Shown in pieces: positions 27,468 through 36,169 of a stretch of DNA of 64,000 nucleotides. Below the pieces are notes generated by a model. The model searched no databases. It worked only from the letters and a program-made list of their open reading frames with translations, and had not been told where the DNA came from. The position numbers and the translations under genes were made by a program. The stretch is taken from the NCBI RefSeq assembly GCF_001927285.1, contig NZ_MSIG01000001.1:248001-312000 (forward strand). The letters are read 5' to 3'. Source of the stretch: Mongoliimonas terrestris. GTDB taxonomy: Bacteria > Pseudomonadota > Alphaproteobacteria > Rhizobiales > Pleomorphomonadaceae. Numbering within the stretch: the stretch's first letter is position 1; every line of letters begins with the position of its first letter.

Positions 27468-28967
27468 ATGGATGCTGAAGCCATCGTCATCGGCAGCGGG
27501 TTCGGCGGCGCCGTCGCGGCGCTCCGCCTCGGGGAGGCGGGAATCCGCACCCTCGTGCTGGAGCGCGGCCGCCGCTGGGACATCACCGACCCGACGACGG
27601 ACGCCACCTTCTCCACCTTCCAGGGCCTCGACAAGCGGGCCGAGTGGATGAACAGCGTGTCGCGGACTCCCGCCTACGAGGGCCGGCCGATCGAGCCCTA
27701 CGTGGGCGTCCTGGAGATCGTCGAGCACGGCGAGTACAAGTTCCTGGTCGGCTCCGGCGTCGGCGGCGGCAGCCACGCCTACGGCGGCATCCTGATCGCG
27801 CCGCCGCGCGAACTCTGGGGCGACGTCTTCCCGGCCATCCCCTTCGACGAGATGGAGAACACCTATTTCCCGCGGGTGATCGAGACCATCGGCGCCTCGC
27901 CCATCCCGGACGACATCCTGGACACGCCCTACTATCTCGGCCTCAAGGTGTTCGACCGCCAGGCCGAAAAGGCCGGCTTCCCGCTCGCCGCCTCCACCAC
28001 CAACGGCATGAAGGACGGCCGCACCCGCTTCATGATGGGCATCGACTGGGAGAAGGTGCGCGAGGAGATCGCCGGCAAGCGGGTGGGCTCCACCATCGGC
28101 GCCCAGTTCTGGTTCGGCCAGAACTCCGGCGCCAAGCAGACGCTCGACCAGAACTACCTGAAGCGCGCCGAGGAGACCGGCGCCGTCGAGATCCGGCCGC
28201 TGCACCTCGTCCGCCGCATCGAGGCGATCGACGGCGGCTACCGGGTGGGCGTCGACCGGATCGACGAGACCGGTTCTGTCCAGGAGACGGTCTCGCTCAC
28301 CTGCCGGTCGCTGTTCCTGGCCGCCGGCACGCTCGGCACCACGGAATTCCTCTTAAGGGCGAAGGCCCGGGGCGACCTGCCGCGCCTCAGCGACGCGGTC
28401 GGCGAGGGGCTCGGCAACGACGGCGACACCTTCACGGTGCGCACCAACCTGCCGGAGACCACCAATCCGCACCTCGGCGGCCCCGGCGCCATCGTGGTGA
28501 TGAACTACGAGAACCCGGTCTATCCGTGCGTGATGATGCGGGCGCCGCTGCCGCGCTTCGAGCAGGACTTCCCCAAGCTCGACGTGATGGGCACCTTCAT
28601 CTTCACCATGACGCCGCACCGCGGCCGCATGACCCTCGACCCGGCGACCGACCAGCTGGTGCTGGATTTTGCGAGCGACGATCTTTCCAAGGACGCCGCG
28701 CGCCACCTGGCGGAGCGCATGGCGACGGCGACCGGCGGCGTCGCCGGCCAGCCGTCGAGCCAGATCACCGGCCACCAGCTGGGCGGCGCCGGCATGGGCA
28801 GCGTCTGCGACACCGCCGGCCGGGTGAACGGCCACCCGGGCCTCTACGTGGTGGACGGCGCCCTGGTGCCGGGCTCCAGCACCTGCGTGAACCCGGCGCT
28901 CACCATCGCGGGCCTTGCCGAACGCTGCATGGACCAGATCCTCGCCACCGACCTGAAGCGCGCCTGA
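27468..28967 (+). CDS. GMC-family FAD oxidoreductase (cholesterol-oxidase-like branch)
   Basis: 499 residues. An N-terminal dinucleotide-binding motif (IVIGSGFGGAVAALRLGEAG, residues 6-25) ends at the Glu of LVLERG. A glycine-rich GSGVGGGSHAYGG follows. The C-terminal part has GHQLGGAGMG and DGALVPGSSTCVNPALTIAGLAER. The His of GHQLGG and the Asn of CVNP correspond to the His and Asn catalytic pair of cholesterol oxidase. It should oxidise an alcohol (sugar, sterol or polyol) with oxygen or another acceptor. No signal peptide is seen, so it is cytosolic. Confidence 0.85.
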   Translation: MDAEAIVIGSGFGGAVAALRLGEAGIRTLVLERGRRWDITDPTTDATFSTFQGLDKRAEWMNSVSRTPAYEGRPIEPYVGVLEIVEHGEYKFLVGSGVGGGSHAYGGILIAPPRELWGDVFPAIPFDEMENTYFPRVIETIGASPIPDDILDTPYYLGLKVFDRQAEKAGFPLAASTTNGMKDGRTRFMMGIDWEKVREEIAGKRVGSTIGAQFWFGQNSGAKQTLDQNYLKRAEETGAVEIRPLHLVRRIEAIDGGYRVGVDRIDETGSVQETVSLTCRSLFLAAGTLGTTEFLLRAKARGDLPRLSDAVGEGLGNDGDTFTVRTNLPETTNPHLGGPGAIVVMNYENPVYPCVMMRAPLPRFEQDFPKLDVMGTFIFTMTPHRGRMTLDPATDQLVLDFASDDLSKDAARHLAERMATATGGVAGQPSSQITGHQLGGAGMGSVCDTAGRVNGHPGLYVVDGALVPGSSTCVNPALTIAGLAERCMDQILATDLKRA

Positions 28968-29058
28968 GGCGCCTTCCGCCGACCCTCCTCCGGCGCGCGG
29001 CGGACCCGACGCGCGCGCCGGCCCCTTCCATCACGGACCGCTCCGAAGGGAGACCCCC

Positions 29059-30522
29059 ATGAGCCAAGACGAGACCCGCCGCGTCGCGACCGCCTGGTTC
29101 GACGCCCTCGACCGGGCCGACTACCCGGCCGCCATCGCCCTCCTGGACCCGGCGATCGAATGGGTGAACCTGCCCCAGGTGCCGGGCGTCACCGACATCA
29201 TCCCCTGGATGGGCACCGCCCACGGCATCGATCAGGTGCTGAACCAGTTCTCCACCCGCAACGGGGTGGTGGAGGTCAAGCAGTTCAAGCCGGTCGATCT
29301 CGTCGTGGAGGGCGAGGTGGCGGTCGGCACCGTGCACGACATCTCCACGGTGGTGGCCACCGGCCGCGACTTCGAGATCCTGTTCGCCAGCTGGATGGTG
29401 GTCCGCGGCGGCAAGATCGTGAAGTGGAAGAGCTATTGCGACGCCGCCCCGGTGGTCGCGGCCTTCATCGGCGGGGTCGCCGAGAAGCTGGTCGACGCCG
29501 TCAAGGCGGGCGACGCCAAGACGGTGGAAACCCTGCTCGTCCGCCACCGCGGCGACCCGGACACCCGCGACCCGGCGACCGGCCTCACGCTCCTGATGAC
29601 GGCCGCCGCCCGCGGCGACGCCGCCATCGCCCGGCTCCTGGTGGAGCGCGGCGCCGACGTATTCACCACGGACCCGCGCACCGGCGCGACCGCGCTCCAC
29701 AAGTGCGGCCAGGGCGGCAGCGTGGAGGTGGCGCGCCTTCTCCTCGACGCCGGCGCGCACCTCGACGCGGTGACGCCCTCCATGGGCCACACGCCGCTGA
29801 TGGACGCGCTCTGGTACAAGTGGCCGGACCTCGTCCGCTTCCTGATCGACCGCGGCCAGAACCTGGAATTCGGCACCCACTACGGCTTCCGGCTCGACGA
29901 CCACATCGCCTTCGAGCTGAAGGTGAACCAGGGCGCCGAGAAGGCGGTGTTCGAAAAGATCGCCGAGACCGTCCGCATGGCCCGCGCCCGCCGGCAGGAG
30001 GCGATGGAGGACCAGGCGCTGATGGGGGCGGTGAACGCCGGCGACACGGCGAAGGCCAAGGCGCTGATCAAGGCCGGCGCCGACGTCAACGCCACCTGGC
30101 CGCACGTGAACTCCTTCCTCGACGGCCACACGCCGCTGCTCGTCGCGGCCCGCGACGGCCACACGGACATCGTCCGCGAACTCCTGGCCGCCAACGCCCG
30201 GCTCGACATCTCCGACTGGGTGTTCAAGGGCTTCCCGATCCACAAGGCGACCTACAACGGCAACGCCGAGATCCTCGCCATGATCGTCAGCCAGCCGGGC
30301 GTGAACCTCGACGTCCAGGGCTGGATCAACGGCTATACGCCGCTGCACGACGCGCTCTGGCACGGCTTCGCCGACTGCGCCGAGATCCTGGTCCGGGCCG
30401 GGGCGCGCCTCGACCTGGAAGGTCACGACGGCAAGCGCGTGCTGGACATCGCCCGCCAGGTGCTCGGCCCCGACGCCCCGGTGACCCGCCTCATCGCCGA
30501 CAAGCTGGAGCTTTCCAAGTGA
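29059..30522 (+). CDS. SnoaL-like domain fused to ankyrin repeats
   Basis: 487 residues. Residues 1-135 form a SnoaL-like NTF2 fold (RRVATAWFDALDRADYPAAIALLDPAIEWVNLP ... WMVVRGGKIVKWKSYCD). The rest consists of about eight ankyrin repeats, with clear examples GLTLLMTAAARGDAAIARLLVERGAD, GHTPLLVAARDGHTDIVRELLAANA and GYTPLHDALWHGFADCAEILVRAGA, interrupted by a charged helical insert (about 290-315). Ankyrin repeats usually bind proteins, so this may scaffold a SnoaL-type active site onto partners. It follows the GMC gene by 91 bp and overlaps the next gene by GTGA. Confidence 0.85.
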   Translation: MSQDETRRVATAWFDALDRADYPAAIALLDPAIEWVNLPQVPGVTDIIPWMGTAHGIDQVLNQFSTRNGVVEVKQFKPVDLVVEGEVAVGTVHDISTVVATGRDFEILFASWMVVRGGKIVKWKSYCDAAPVVAAFIGGVAEKLVDAVKAGDAKTVETLLVRHRGDPDTRDPATGLTLLMTAAARGDAAIARLLVERGADVFTTDPRTGATALHKCGQGGSVEVARLLLDAGAHLDAVTPSMGHTPLMDALWYKWPDLVRFLIDRGQNLEFGTHYGFRLDDHIAFELKVNQGAEKAVFEKIAETVRMARARRQEAMEDQALMGAVNAGDTAKAKALIKAGADVNATWPHVNSFLDGHTPLLVAARDGHTDIVRELLAANARLDISDWVFKGFPIHKATYNGNAEILAMIVSQPGVNLDVQGWINGYTPLHDALWHGFADCAEILVRAGARLDLEGHDGKRVLDIARQVLGPDAPVTRLIADKLELSK

Positions 30523-30995
30523 CCCCGATCCAGCTCTTCTACGTGACCATCTCCACCCCGGACATCGACCGGATGATCGCCTGGTACACCGACGTGCTCG
30601 GCTACCAGCTGTTCACCCGCAAGGACTTTCCGGAGTTCAACACCCGCATCGCCGTGATGGAGCAGGCGGGCTTCCGCCTGGAGCTCCTGCAGCAGGGCAA
30701 CGCGGTGCCGATCTCGCCCGGCCGGCACGATCCGCCGGACCACACCAACATCCACGGGCTGTCGCAGTTCGCCGTGCTGGTGGACGACCTCGACGCGGCG
30801 CTCGCCGATCTCGCCACGAAAGGCGTGGAGCCGGTCTGGGTGAAGCGGGTCGACACGGACTTGAGGCTCTCGTTCCGCTTCATCCGCGACTGCGACGGCA
30901 ACCTGATCCAGCTCGTGCAGCTGATGGACGACGCCGCCGCCCACCGCCGCGACCTGATCGCGGCCCGCCACGCCGCCGGCGGCCCGATCGGCTGA
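30519..30995 (+). CDS. VOC-superfamily (glyoxalase/bleomycin-resistance fold) protein
   Basis: 158 residues from a GTG whose GTGA overlaps the preceding stop. Two beta-alpha-beta-beta-beta modules are visible: FYVTISTPDIDRMIAWYTDVLGYQL and FAVLVDDLDAALADLATKGVEPVW, ending in FIRDCDGNLIQLVQ. Family members are metal-dependent lyases, isomerases, dioxygenases or resistance proteins. One likely metal-ligand Glu is in FRLELLQ; the second is replaced by Gln in LIQLVQ, so metal binding may be incomplete. Last gene of the rightward run, convergent with the TetR gene. Confidence 0.82.
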   Translation: MTPIQLFYVTISTPDIDRMIAWYTDVLGYQLFTRKDFPEFNTRIAVMEQAGFRLELLQQGNAVPISPGRHDPPDHTNIHGLSQFAVLVDDLDAALADLATKGVEPVWVKRVDTDLRLSFRFIRDCDGNLIQLVQLMDDAAAHRRDLIAARHAAGGPIG

Positions 30996-31043
30996 GACCG
31001 GGTCGGAACGGGCGCAGGCCGGTCCCTACCCGACGCCCGGCGT

Positions 31044-31691
31044 TCAGGCCCTGAGGAAGCCGAGGATCACGGCTTCCACATGGTCGCGCCGGGCGGCCAC
31101 CTCCGCCGGGTCGGTCAGCGGCACGGCGAAGATGGCCGACAGGGTGTGGATGTTGGAGAAGTAGAAATAGCTGAGGCCGGCGATCGAAATGTAGAGATGG
31201 ACCGGGTCCACCCCCGGCCGGAACTGGCCCGCCGCCTCGCCGGCCTTCAGGAGCGTGGCGATCTGCTGGACGATGGGCGAGTGCATGCGCGGGATCTCGG
31301 CGATCTGCCGCACGAACTGGCCGCGCAGGATGTTCTCCGTCGCAAGGAGGCGGATGAACCACGGATTGGCGTGGAAATGGTCGAAGGTGAAGCGCACCAG
31401 CCGGCGCATGGCCTCGTCCGGCGCCAGCGCCTCCAGGTGGAGCGCGCTCTCGCCCTCGCGGATCTCCCGGTAGGCGTCGAGGAGGACGGCCGCGTAGAGG
31501 TCCTCCTTGTTGCCCAAATAGTGGTAGAGGAGCCGCTTGTTGGCCGCCGCCCGAAGGGCGATGCGGTCCACCCGCGCGCCGCCGAGCCCGTGCTCGCAGA
31601 ACTCGAGCCGCGCGGCATTGAGGATGTCGCGCTTGGTGTTCTCCGGATTGCGCCGGCGCTGCTGCTTGCGCGCCGGCGCCTTCGCGGTCAC
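31044..31691 (-). CDS. TetR-family transcriptional regulator
   Basis: 215 residues from a GTG at 31691 that overlaps the tctA stop (GTGA). The N-terminal helix-turn-helix runs from about 18 to 62: NTKRDILNAARLEFCEHGLGGARVDRIALRAAANKRLLYHYLGNKEDLY. The C-terminal ligand domain starts around 85 and has the HFHANPWFIRLLATENILRG pattern of the TetR_C_33-like group. Encoding a repressor as the last gene of the transport operon it may control is consistent with autoregulation. The palindrome at 35114-35133 ahead of tctC is its best candidate site. Confidence 0.88.
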   Translation of the reverse strand: MTAKAPARKQQRRRNPENTKRDILNAARLEFCEHGLGGARVDRIALRAAANKRLLYHYLGNKEDLYAAVLLDAYREIREGESALHLEALAPDEAMRRLVRFTFDHFHANPWFIRLLATENILRGQFVRQIAEIPRMHSPIVQQIATLLKAGEAAGQFRPGVDPVHLYISIAGLSYFYFSNIHTLSAIFAVPLTDPAEVAARRDHVEAVILGFLRA

Positions 31692-33214
31692 CGGGTCTGC
31701 GAATGGGCCATCGGCCAAAGGCGCCTCCCCAAAGCGGCCAAGCGCGTCCTGACCCCCTTGATGCCGATCAGCACGGTGAGCGCGATCACCAGGACGAACA
31801 CCAGGCTGATCGGGCGCGTGAAGAAGGGGGTGAGGTCGCCGTCGCTGACGCTTAGCCCGCGCCTGAGGTTCTTGTCCATCAGATCGCCGAGGATGATGCC
31901 AAGGACGAGCGGCGCCATCGGGTAGTTCATGCGGCGCAGAAGGAAGCCCGCGACCCCGAAGAAGAGCATCACCCAGACGTCGAACAGGCGCTGGCTGATG
32001 GCGAACGGCCCGATCACGCAAAGGACGAACACCACCGGCATCAGCCGCTCGCGCGGGATGGCGAGCACGGTGAGGAGCGGCCGGGTGAGAAGGAGGCCGA
32101 ACACCGTGATGCCGACGGTGGCGAACAGCATCATGCCGACGATCGAATAGACGAACATCGGCTGCTCGATCATGATCATCGGCCCCGGCCGGACGCCGTG
32201 GATGAAGAGGGCGGCGATCAGCACCGCCGCCGGCGCCGAGCCGGGCACGGCGAGGGTGAGGGCCGGGATGAGCGCGCCCGGCACCACGGCGCTGTTGCCG
32301 GTCTCGGCCGCGGTCAGGCCCTCGATGGACCCTTTGCCGTACGCCTCCGGCGTCTTGGAGAAGCGACGCGCCGCCGCGTAGGACGCCCAGGCGCCGATGT
32401 CCTCGCCGACGCCCGGCAGAACGCCGACGAAGGTGCCGATCACGCCGGAGCGGAGCGCCGTGACCTTGTGCGCCCAGATGTCGGCGAAGCGGGGGACGAC
32501 CCGGTCGACCGTGTTGGCGACGAGCTGCGCCCGGCGCTCGTACATGACGTTCAGCACCTCGGCGAAGCCGAACGCCCCCACCATGGCCGGGATGAGGCCG
32601 ATGCCGCTCGCCAGCTCGCTGAAGCCGAAGGTGAAGCGCAGGTGGGCGTGGATGCCCTCCATGCCGACCATCGCCACCATCAGCCCGAGAATGCCGGCGA
32701 TATAGCCCTTCAGCGCCGACCCGGTGGTGGTGAGCTGGCCGGAGATGATGACGCCGAAGAGGGCGAGCCAGAAGAATTCGAAGGAATGGAAGTCGAGCGC
32801 CACGTCGGCAAGGAGCGGGGCCGTGGCGGCGAGGAAGAGGATGCCCACCAGTGTGCCGATCGCCGACGAGGTGGTGGCGATGCCCATGGCGTAGCCGGCC
32901 TTGCCGGCCCGCGCCAGCGGATAGCCGTCGAGCGTGGTGGCGGCGCTCGCCGGGGTGCCGGGGATGTTGAGCAGGATGGCGCTGCGGCTGCCGCCGTAGA
33001 TGGAGCCGACGTACATGCAGATGAGCGCCAGGATCGCCTGCTCGGCGCCCATCCGGTAGGTGAGCGTCGTCAGGAGCGCGACGCCCATGGTGGCGGTCAG
33101 CCCCGGCAGCGACCCGATGATGATGCCGAGGAGGACCGACCAGGACGCGGTGATCAGCGACTGGACGGAGAGGAGCGCCCAGAGGGCCTCGGCGAAAAGC
33201 TGCAGACCTTGCAT
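31688..33214 (-). CDS. tctA: Tripartite tricarboxylate transporter, large permease TctA
   Basis: 508 residues, with about 11-12 membrane segments. The characteristic N-terminal region GIIIGSLPGLTATMGVALL and the block MYVGSIYGGSRSAILLNIPGTPASAATTLDGYPLA are those of TctA. It forms the channel through which a carboxylate, delivered by TctC, crosses the inner membrane with cation symport. Substrates of this family range from citrate to aromatic acids and cannot be assigned here. tctB lies 116 bp upstream. Confidence 0.93.
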   Translation of the reverse strand: MQGLQLFAEALWALLSVQSLITASWSVLLGIIIGSLPGLTATMGVALLTTLTYRMGAEQAILALICMYVGSIYGGSRSAILLNIPGTPASAATTLDGYPLARAGKAGYAMGIATTSSAIGTLVGILFLAATAPLLADVALDFHSFEFFWLALFGVIISGQLTTTGSALKGYIAGILGLMVAMVGMEGIHAHLRFTFGFSELASGIGLIPAMVGAFGFAEVLNVMYERRAQLVANTVDRVVPRFADIWAHKVTALRSGVIGTFVGVLPGVGEDIGAWASYAAARRFSKTPEAYGKGSIEGLTAAETGNSAVVPGALIPALTLAVPGSAPAAVLIAALFIHGVRPGPMIMIEQPMFVYSIVGMMLFATVGITVFGLLLTRPLLTVLAIPRERLMPVVFVLCVIGPFAISQRLFDVWVMLFFGVAGFLLRRMNYPMAPLVLGIILGDLMDKNLRRGLSVSDGDLTPFFTRPISLVFVLVIALTVLIGIKGVRTRLAALGRRLWPMAHSQTR

Positions 33215-33330
33215 GAAAGTCCCTCGGGCGGGAGGCGGTGGACCGGGGCGGAGACGGGCGGCGGTCGGGACGGGTCGTGGGCCGGCGCGTCATGTCGCTG
33301 GCGGGACGGCGCGGCCGCGGGGCGCTTGCC

Positions 33331-33852
33331 TCAGGGCAGGCGCACCAGGAAGAGGTCGCGGAAGGCGTAGGCGATGCCGAGCCCCGCCGCGAGGCCGATG
33401 CCGACCGCCCAGGCGGCCGTGAGCGCCTTCTGCCGGCCGCCGGTTCGGAGCGGCCATTCGAACACGATGACGAAGCTGCCGACGAAGAGCGCGGTGGCGA
33501 GCCAATAGGGCATGCGGCCGACGAGGCCGAGGGCGTAGACGAGGCAGAGCGTCGCCGCCAGCGTGAGCGTGCCGGCGGAGCCGCCGGTGTCGGCGGGCGC
33601 GGCGGTGTCTTCCGGGACGGTGTCCGCCGGGCCCTTGCGGCGGGCCGAAAGGGCCTCGGCGATGAGGAGAAGGCTGCAGATCCCGAGGGCGAGGGCGAGG
33701 AGCCCGGGAAGGAGACCCGGCGCCGTCAGCGGGTGGATCTGCCGGATCTCCAGGCGGCTCATGGTCCAGGCGCCCCAGAAGACGGCGACGGCGAGGGCAA
33801 AGAGGATCACGCCCGTCAGGAGATCCCAGTGGGCGGCGCGCCGGTCGGTCAT
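33331..33852 (-). CDS. tctB: Tripartite tricarboxylate transporter, small permease TctB
   Basis: 173 residues with four predicted membrane segments (about 12-32, 45-66, 92-110 and 120-165 containing two close helices). A Pro/Asp/Ala-rich hydrophilic loop lies at about 70-90. This is the poorly conserved small membrane subunit that pairs with TctA, recognisable by size, hydrophobicity and position between tctC and tctA. Confidence 0.85.
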   Translation of the reverse strand: MTDRRAAHWDLLTGVILFALAVAVFWGAWTMSRLEIRQIHPLTAPGLLPGLLALALGICSLLLIAEALSARRKGPADTVPEDTAAPADTGGSAGTLTLAATLCLVYALGLVGRMPYWLATALFVGSFVIVFEWPLRTGGRQKALTAAWAVGIGLAAGLGIAYAFRDLFLVRLP

Positions 33853-33964
33853 GTGGGCCTCCAGGGCATGGGCGAGGGGATGGGCCAGGGCAAAGGAAGG
33901 CGCATCGCGGCGCGCGTCGCGCGGCCGGCGGACGCGGGCCTTCCAACGGTCGGAGCGTGGGGGA

Positions 33965-33990
33965 CCCCGGCGCGCGACGGGGCGCCGGGG
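33965..33990 (-). terminator. Hairpin in the tctC-tctB spacer
   Basis: CCCCGGCGC (33965-33973) pairs with GCGCCGGGG (33982-33990), loop 8 nt, 24 bp past the tctC stop. It lacks a T-tract. Downstream hairpins after the binding-protein gene commonly stabilise that part of the mRNA, raising TctC over TctAB; that role is inferred. Confidence 0.5.
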
Positions 33991-34013
33991 CTGTCGTCGT
34001 CCCGATCGACGGA

Positions 34014-35033
34014 TCAGGGCGCCGCGGGCGCTTCGCAGTCGATGCCGAGCTCGGACGGCTGCACGACCGCCTCGCCGCGATCGACCCGGGCGCAGGCCTC
34101 GGCGATGATCACCGGCATGGCCTTCTTCATCGCCTCTTCGCCATAGGCCGGGTCGAACACCGCGCCGCGCTGGGTGGCGTAGCTCTTGAACTCGGGCGAG
34201 TTCATGATCTTCTCCTGCCAGATGCGGTCCACGGTGGCGTAGACCTCCGGCGGCGCGCCGGTCGGGATCAGGATGCCGAAATAGTCCGGCGCCACGTGCA
34301 TGTCGGGCAGGAACTGGGTGATCGGCGGGATCGGCGCGATGCCCTCGATCTCCAGGGGCTTGTCGGAGAGGGCCGCGAGCGGACGGAGCTTGCCGCCCTT
34401 GATGAGCTCGGCCTGCTCGGAGGCGAGCTGGGTGGTGACCTGCGCCTCGCCGCCCGCGGCGGCGATCGCGGCCGGGCCGCCGCCGTCGTAGGTGATCATC
34501 CGGCCGTCGCCGCCGGAGGCCTCCCGGAGCGCAGCGAGCGCCATGCCGCCGGAGGAGTTGACGCCGGCCGTCGCCACGGTCGGCTTGGTGTCGCTCTTCA
34601 TCGCCTCAAGGAGCGCGGCCATGTCGGCGAAGGGCGCGTCCGGGTTGACGCTGATGACGGGGATGTTGGCGACGTGAAGATAGATGCGGTAGTCCGCGAT
34701 CGTGGTGTCCGGCACCAGGCCGGTGACCGCGTAGGTGGCGTTGTTGGCGACCGCGTTGGCGGTCCAGGTATAGCCGTCGCGCGGGGCCGCGAGGGCGGCC
34801 TGGGTGCCGGTGGCCCCGGAGGCGCCGGGCTGGTTGACCACCACCACCGGCTGGCCGAGGGCCTCCTCCAGGAGCGGGGCGGCCACGCGGGTAACCTGGT
34901 CGGTGGAGCCGCCGGCCGCCCACGGCACGATGATGTTGATCGGGCGGTCGGGCTTCCATTCCTGCGACACGGCGGCGCCGACAAGCGCGACCGAGCAGAC
35001 CGCGGCAAGCGCGGTCACGGTGAACGTCTTCAT
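34014..35033 (-). CDS. tctC: Tripartite tricarboxylate transporter substrate-binding protein TctC
   Basis: 339 residues from the ATG at 35033, with GGGAGGAAC upstream. A signal peptide (MKTFTVTALAAVCSVALVGAAVSQ) directs it to the periplasm. The mature protein begins WKPDRPINIIVPWAAGGSTDQVTR, the hallmark of the Bug/TctC family of solute receptors, followed by VVVNQPGASGATGTQA. Bug receptors bind carboxylated ligands through two loops holding water molecules. The ligand is unknown. First gene of the tctCBA-tetR operon. Confidence 0.92.
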   Translation of the reverse strand: MKTFTVTALAAVCSVALVGAAVSQEWKPDRPINIIVPWAAGGSTDQVTRVAAPLLEEALGQPVVVVNQPGASGATGTQAALAAPRDGYTWTANAVANNATYAVTGLVPDTTIADYRIYLHVANIPVISVNPDAPFADMAALLEAMKSDTKPTVATAGVNSSGGMALAALREASGGDGRMITYDGGGPAAIAAAGGEAQVTTQLASEQAELIKGGKLRPLAALSDKPLEIEGIAPIPPITQFLPDMHVAPDYFGILIPTGAPPEVYATVDRIWQEKIMNSPEFKSYATQRGAVFDPAYGEEAMKKAMPVIIAEACARVDRGEAVVQPSELGIDCEAPAAP

Positions 35034-35113
35034 CCTGTTCCTCCCATCAGACTGGGCGCGGCTCTTGTTTTTCGGCCGTCGACAGGATGGTAGGGGACAA
35101 GCCGCGGGCTTGT

Positions 35114-35133
35114 AAATAACCAAACGGTTATTT
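35114..35133. promoter_or_regulatory. Perfect palindrome AAATAACC-aaac-GGTTATTT, candidate TetR operator
   Basis: Two 8-bp inverted arms around AAAC, 81 bp before the tctC start, in the tctC promoter region. TetR proteins commonly bind short palindromes with AACC/GGTT-type half sites. The only TetR gene in the window is the terminal gene of this same operon, so autoregulation is the simplest reading. Not tested. Confidence 0.55.
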
Positions 35134-35293
35134 CGTGGCCGGCCCCATGGGTGCGCCGACACAACCGACGGTCAGGGACACCGCTGACCTGCGGCCGCGC
35201 GCCGATTCGCCCGGGCTGTGGCCGGGGCGTGCGACGGATCGCCCGATGGCAGAAGGAGCGACAGTGGGGAGCCGCCCGTGCGGGCGGGCCGGA

Positions 35294-35995
35294 TCAGCGG
35301 GAGGAAGCGTCCGGATCCGCGTCGGGGCCGGCGCTCTCGGGGCCCGCGACCGAGAGGGGGAGGCGCTCGAAGGCGTCCTCCACCAGGCTCACGTGGTGGA
35401 GCATGGCCGCGTGGGCGGCGGCGGCGTCGGCGGAAAGGATGGCGTCCACCACCTGGCCGTGCTCCTGGTGCGACCGGGGCAGGCGGCCGGGGCTGCGGAA
35501 CTGGGCGCGCCGGAACGGCTCCAGCCGGCGGCGCAGACCCACCGCCATCTCGATGAGGACGCTGTTCCGGCTGCCTTCGTAGATGAGGCTGTGGAAGCGC
35601 TGGTTGCCGCCTGCGTAGGCTTCGCCGTCGTCTGCCGTCACCGCATCCGCCATGGCCTCGTGCAACGCCTGCAGCCGGCGGCGCTCCACCTGGCTCATGG
35701 AGAGGGCGGAGAGGCGGGCGCAGGTGGCTTCCAGCTCGGCCATGGCGCCAAACAGGGTGTCGAGCTGGCCGGGGGTGACGGACGCCACCACGGTGCCCCG
35801 GCGCGGCCGGCTCTCCACGAGGCCGGTGGCGGCGAGCTGGCGCAGCGCCTCGCGGACCGGCGTGCGGGAGACGCCGAACTGGTCGGCGAGCATCTGCTCG
35901 TCCAGCCGCGCGCCCGGCTTGAACTCCCCGCGCAGGATGGCGTCGGCGATGCTGCTCGACAGGGTTTCGGTCCGGGTCGGCATGGAGGCGGTCAT
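35294..35995 (-). CDS. GntR-family regulator with FCD ligand domain
   Basis: 233 residues. A winged helix (about 10-75) contains LSSSIADAILRGEFKPGARLDEQMLADQFGVSRTPVREALRQL. The FCD domain (about 85-215) shows its metal-ligand histidines in RFHSLIYEGS, RSHQEHGQVVDAI and MLHHV. FCD-type GntR proteins respond to small organic acids. The gene is divergent from the ABC importer operon (174-bp spacer), making that operon its likely target; the downstream tctCBA genes on the same strand are an alternative. Confidence 0.88.
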   Translation of the reverse strand: MTASMPTRTETLSSSIADAILRGEFKPGARLDEQMLADQFGVSRTPVREALRQLAATGLVESRPRRGTVVASVTPGQLDTLFGAMAELEATCARLSALSMSQVERRRLQALHEAMADAVTADDGEAYAGGNQRFHSLIYEGSRNSVLIEMAVGLRRRLEPFRRAQFRSPGRLPRSHQEHGQVVDAILSADAAAAHAAMLHHVSLVEDAFERLPLSVAGPESAGPDADPDASSR

Positions 35996-36105
35996 CAGGA
36001 TGAGGTTCCGGCGAGTCTCTGGGGCACGGCGATCGATGCCATTCCTCTCACATCAGCACAGGACGGGTTGAGAACAAAGTATGTGCATGGTCGACGCGCA
36101 TTTTG

Positions 36106-36131
36106 GCATACGGAAAAGCCATCGTGTATGC
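36106..36131. promoter_or_regulatory. Inverted repeat GCATAC...GTATGC in the GntR/ABC divergent spacer
   Basis: GCATAC at 36106-36111 and GTATGC at 36126-36131 are perfect inverted 6-mers, 14 bp apart, about 40-65 bp before the importer gene. FCD-type GntR proteins often bind TGTATAC-like half sites. The wide spacing makes this only a tentative operator. Confidence 0.3.
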
Positions 36132-36169
36132 AATCCTACTTCTAACGCATGCACACCCGGAGATCGACC

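Noticed and set aside
31688-35033. Assigning the TctCBA system to citrate
   Set aside because: Tct/Bug receptors bind many carboxylates and ligand residues cannot be read reliably, so only the family is stated.
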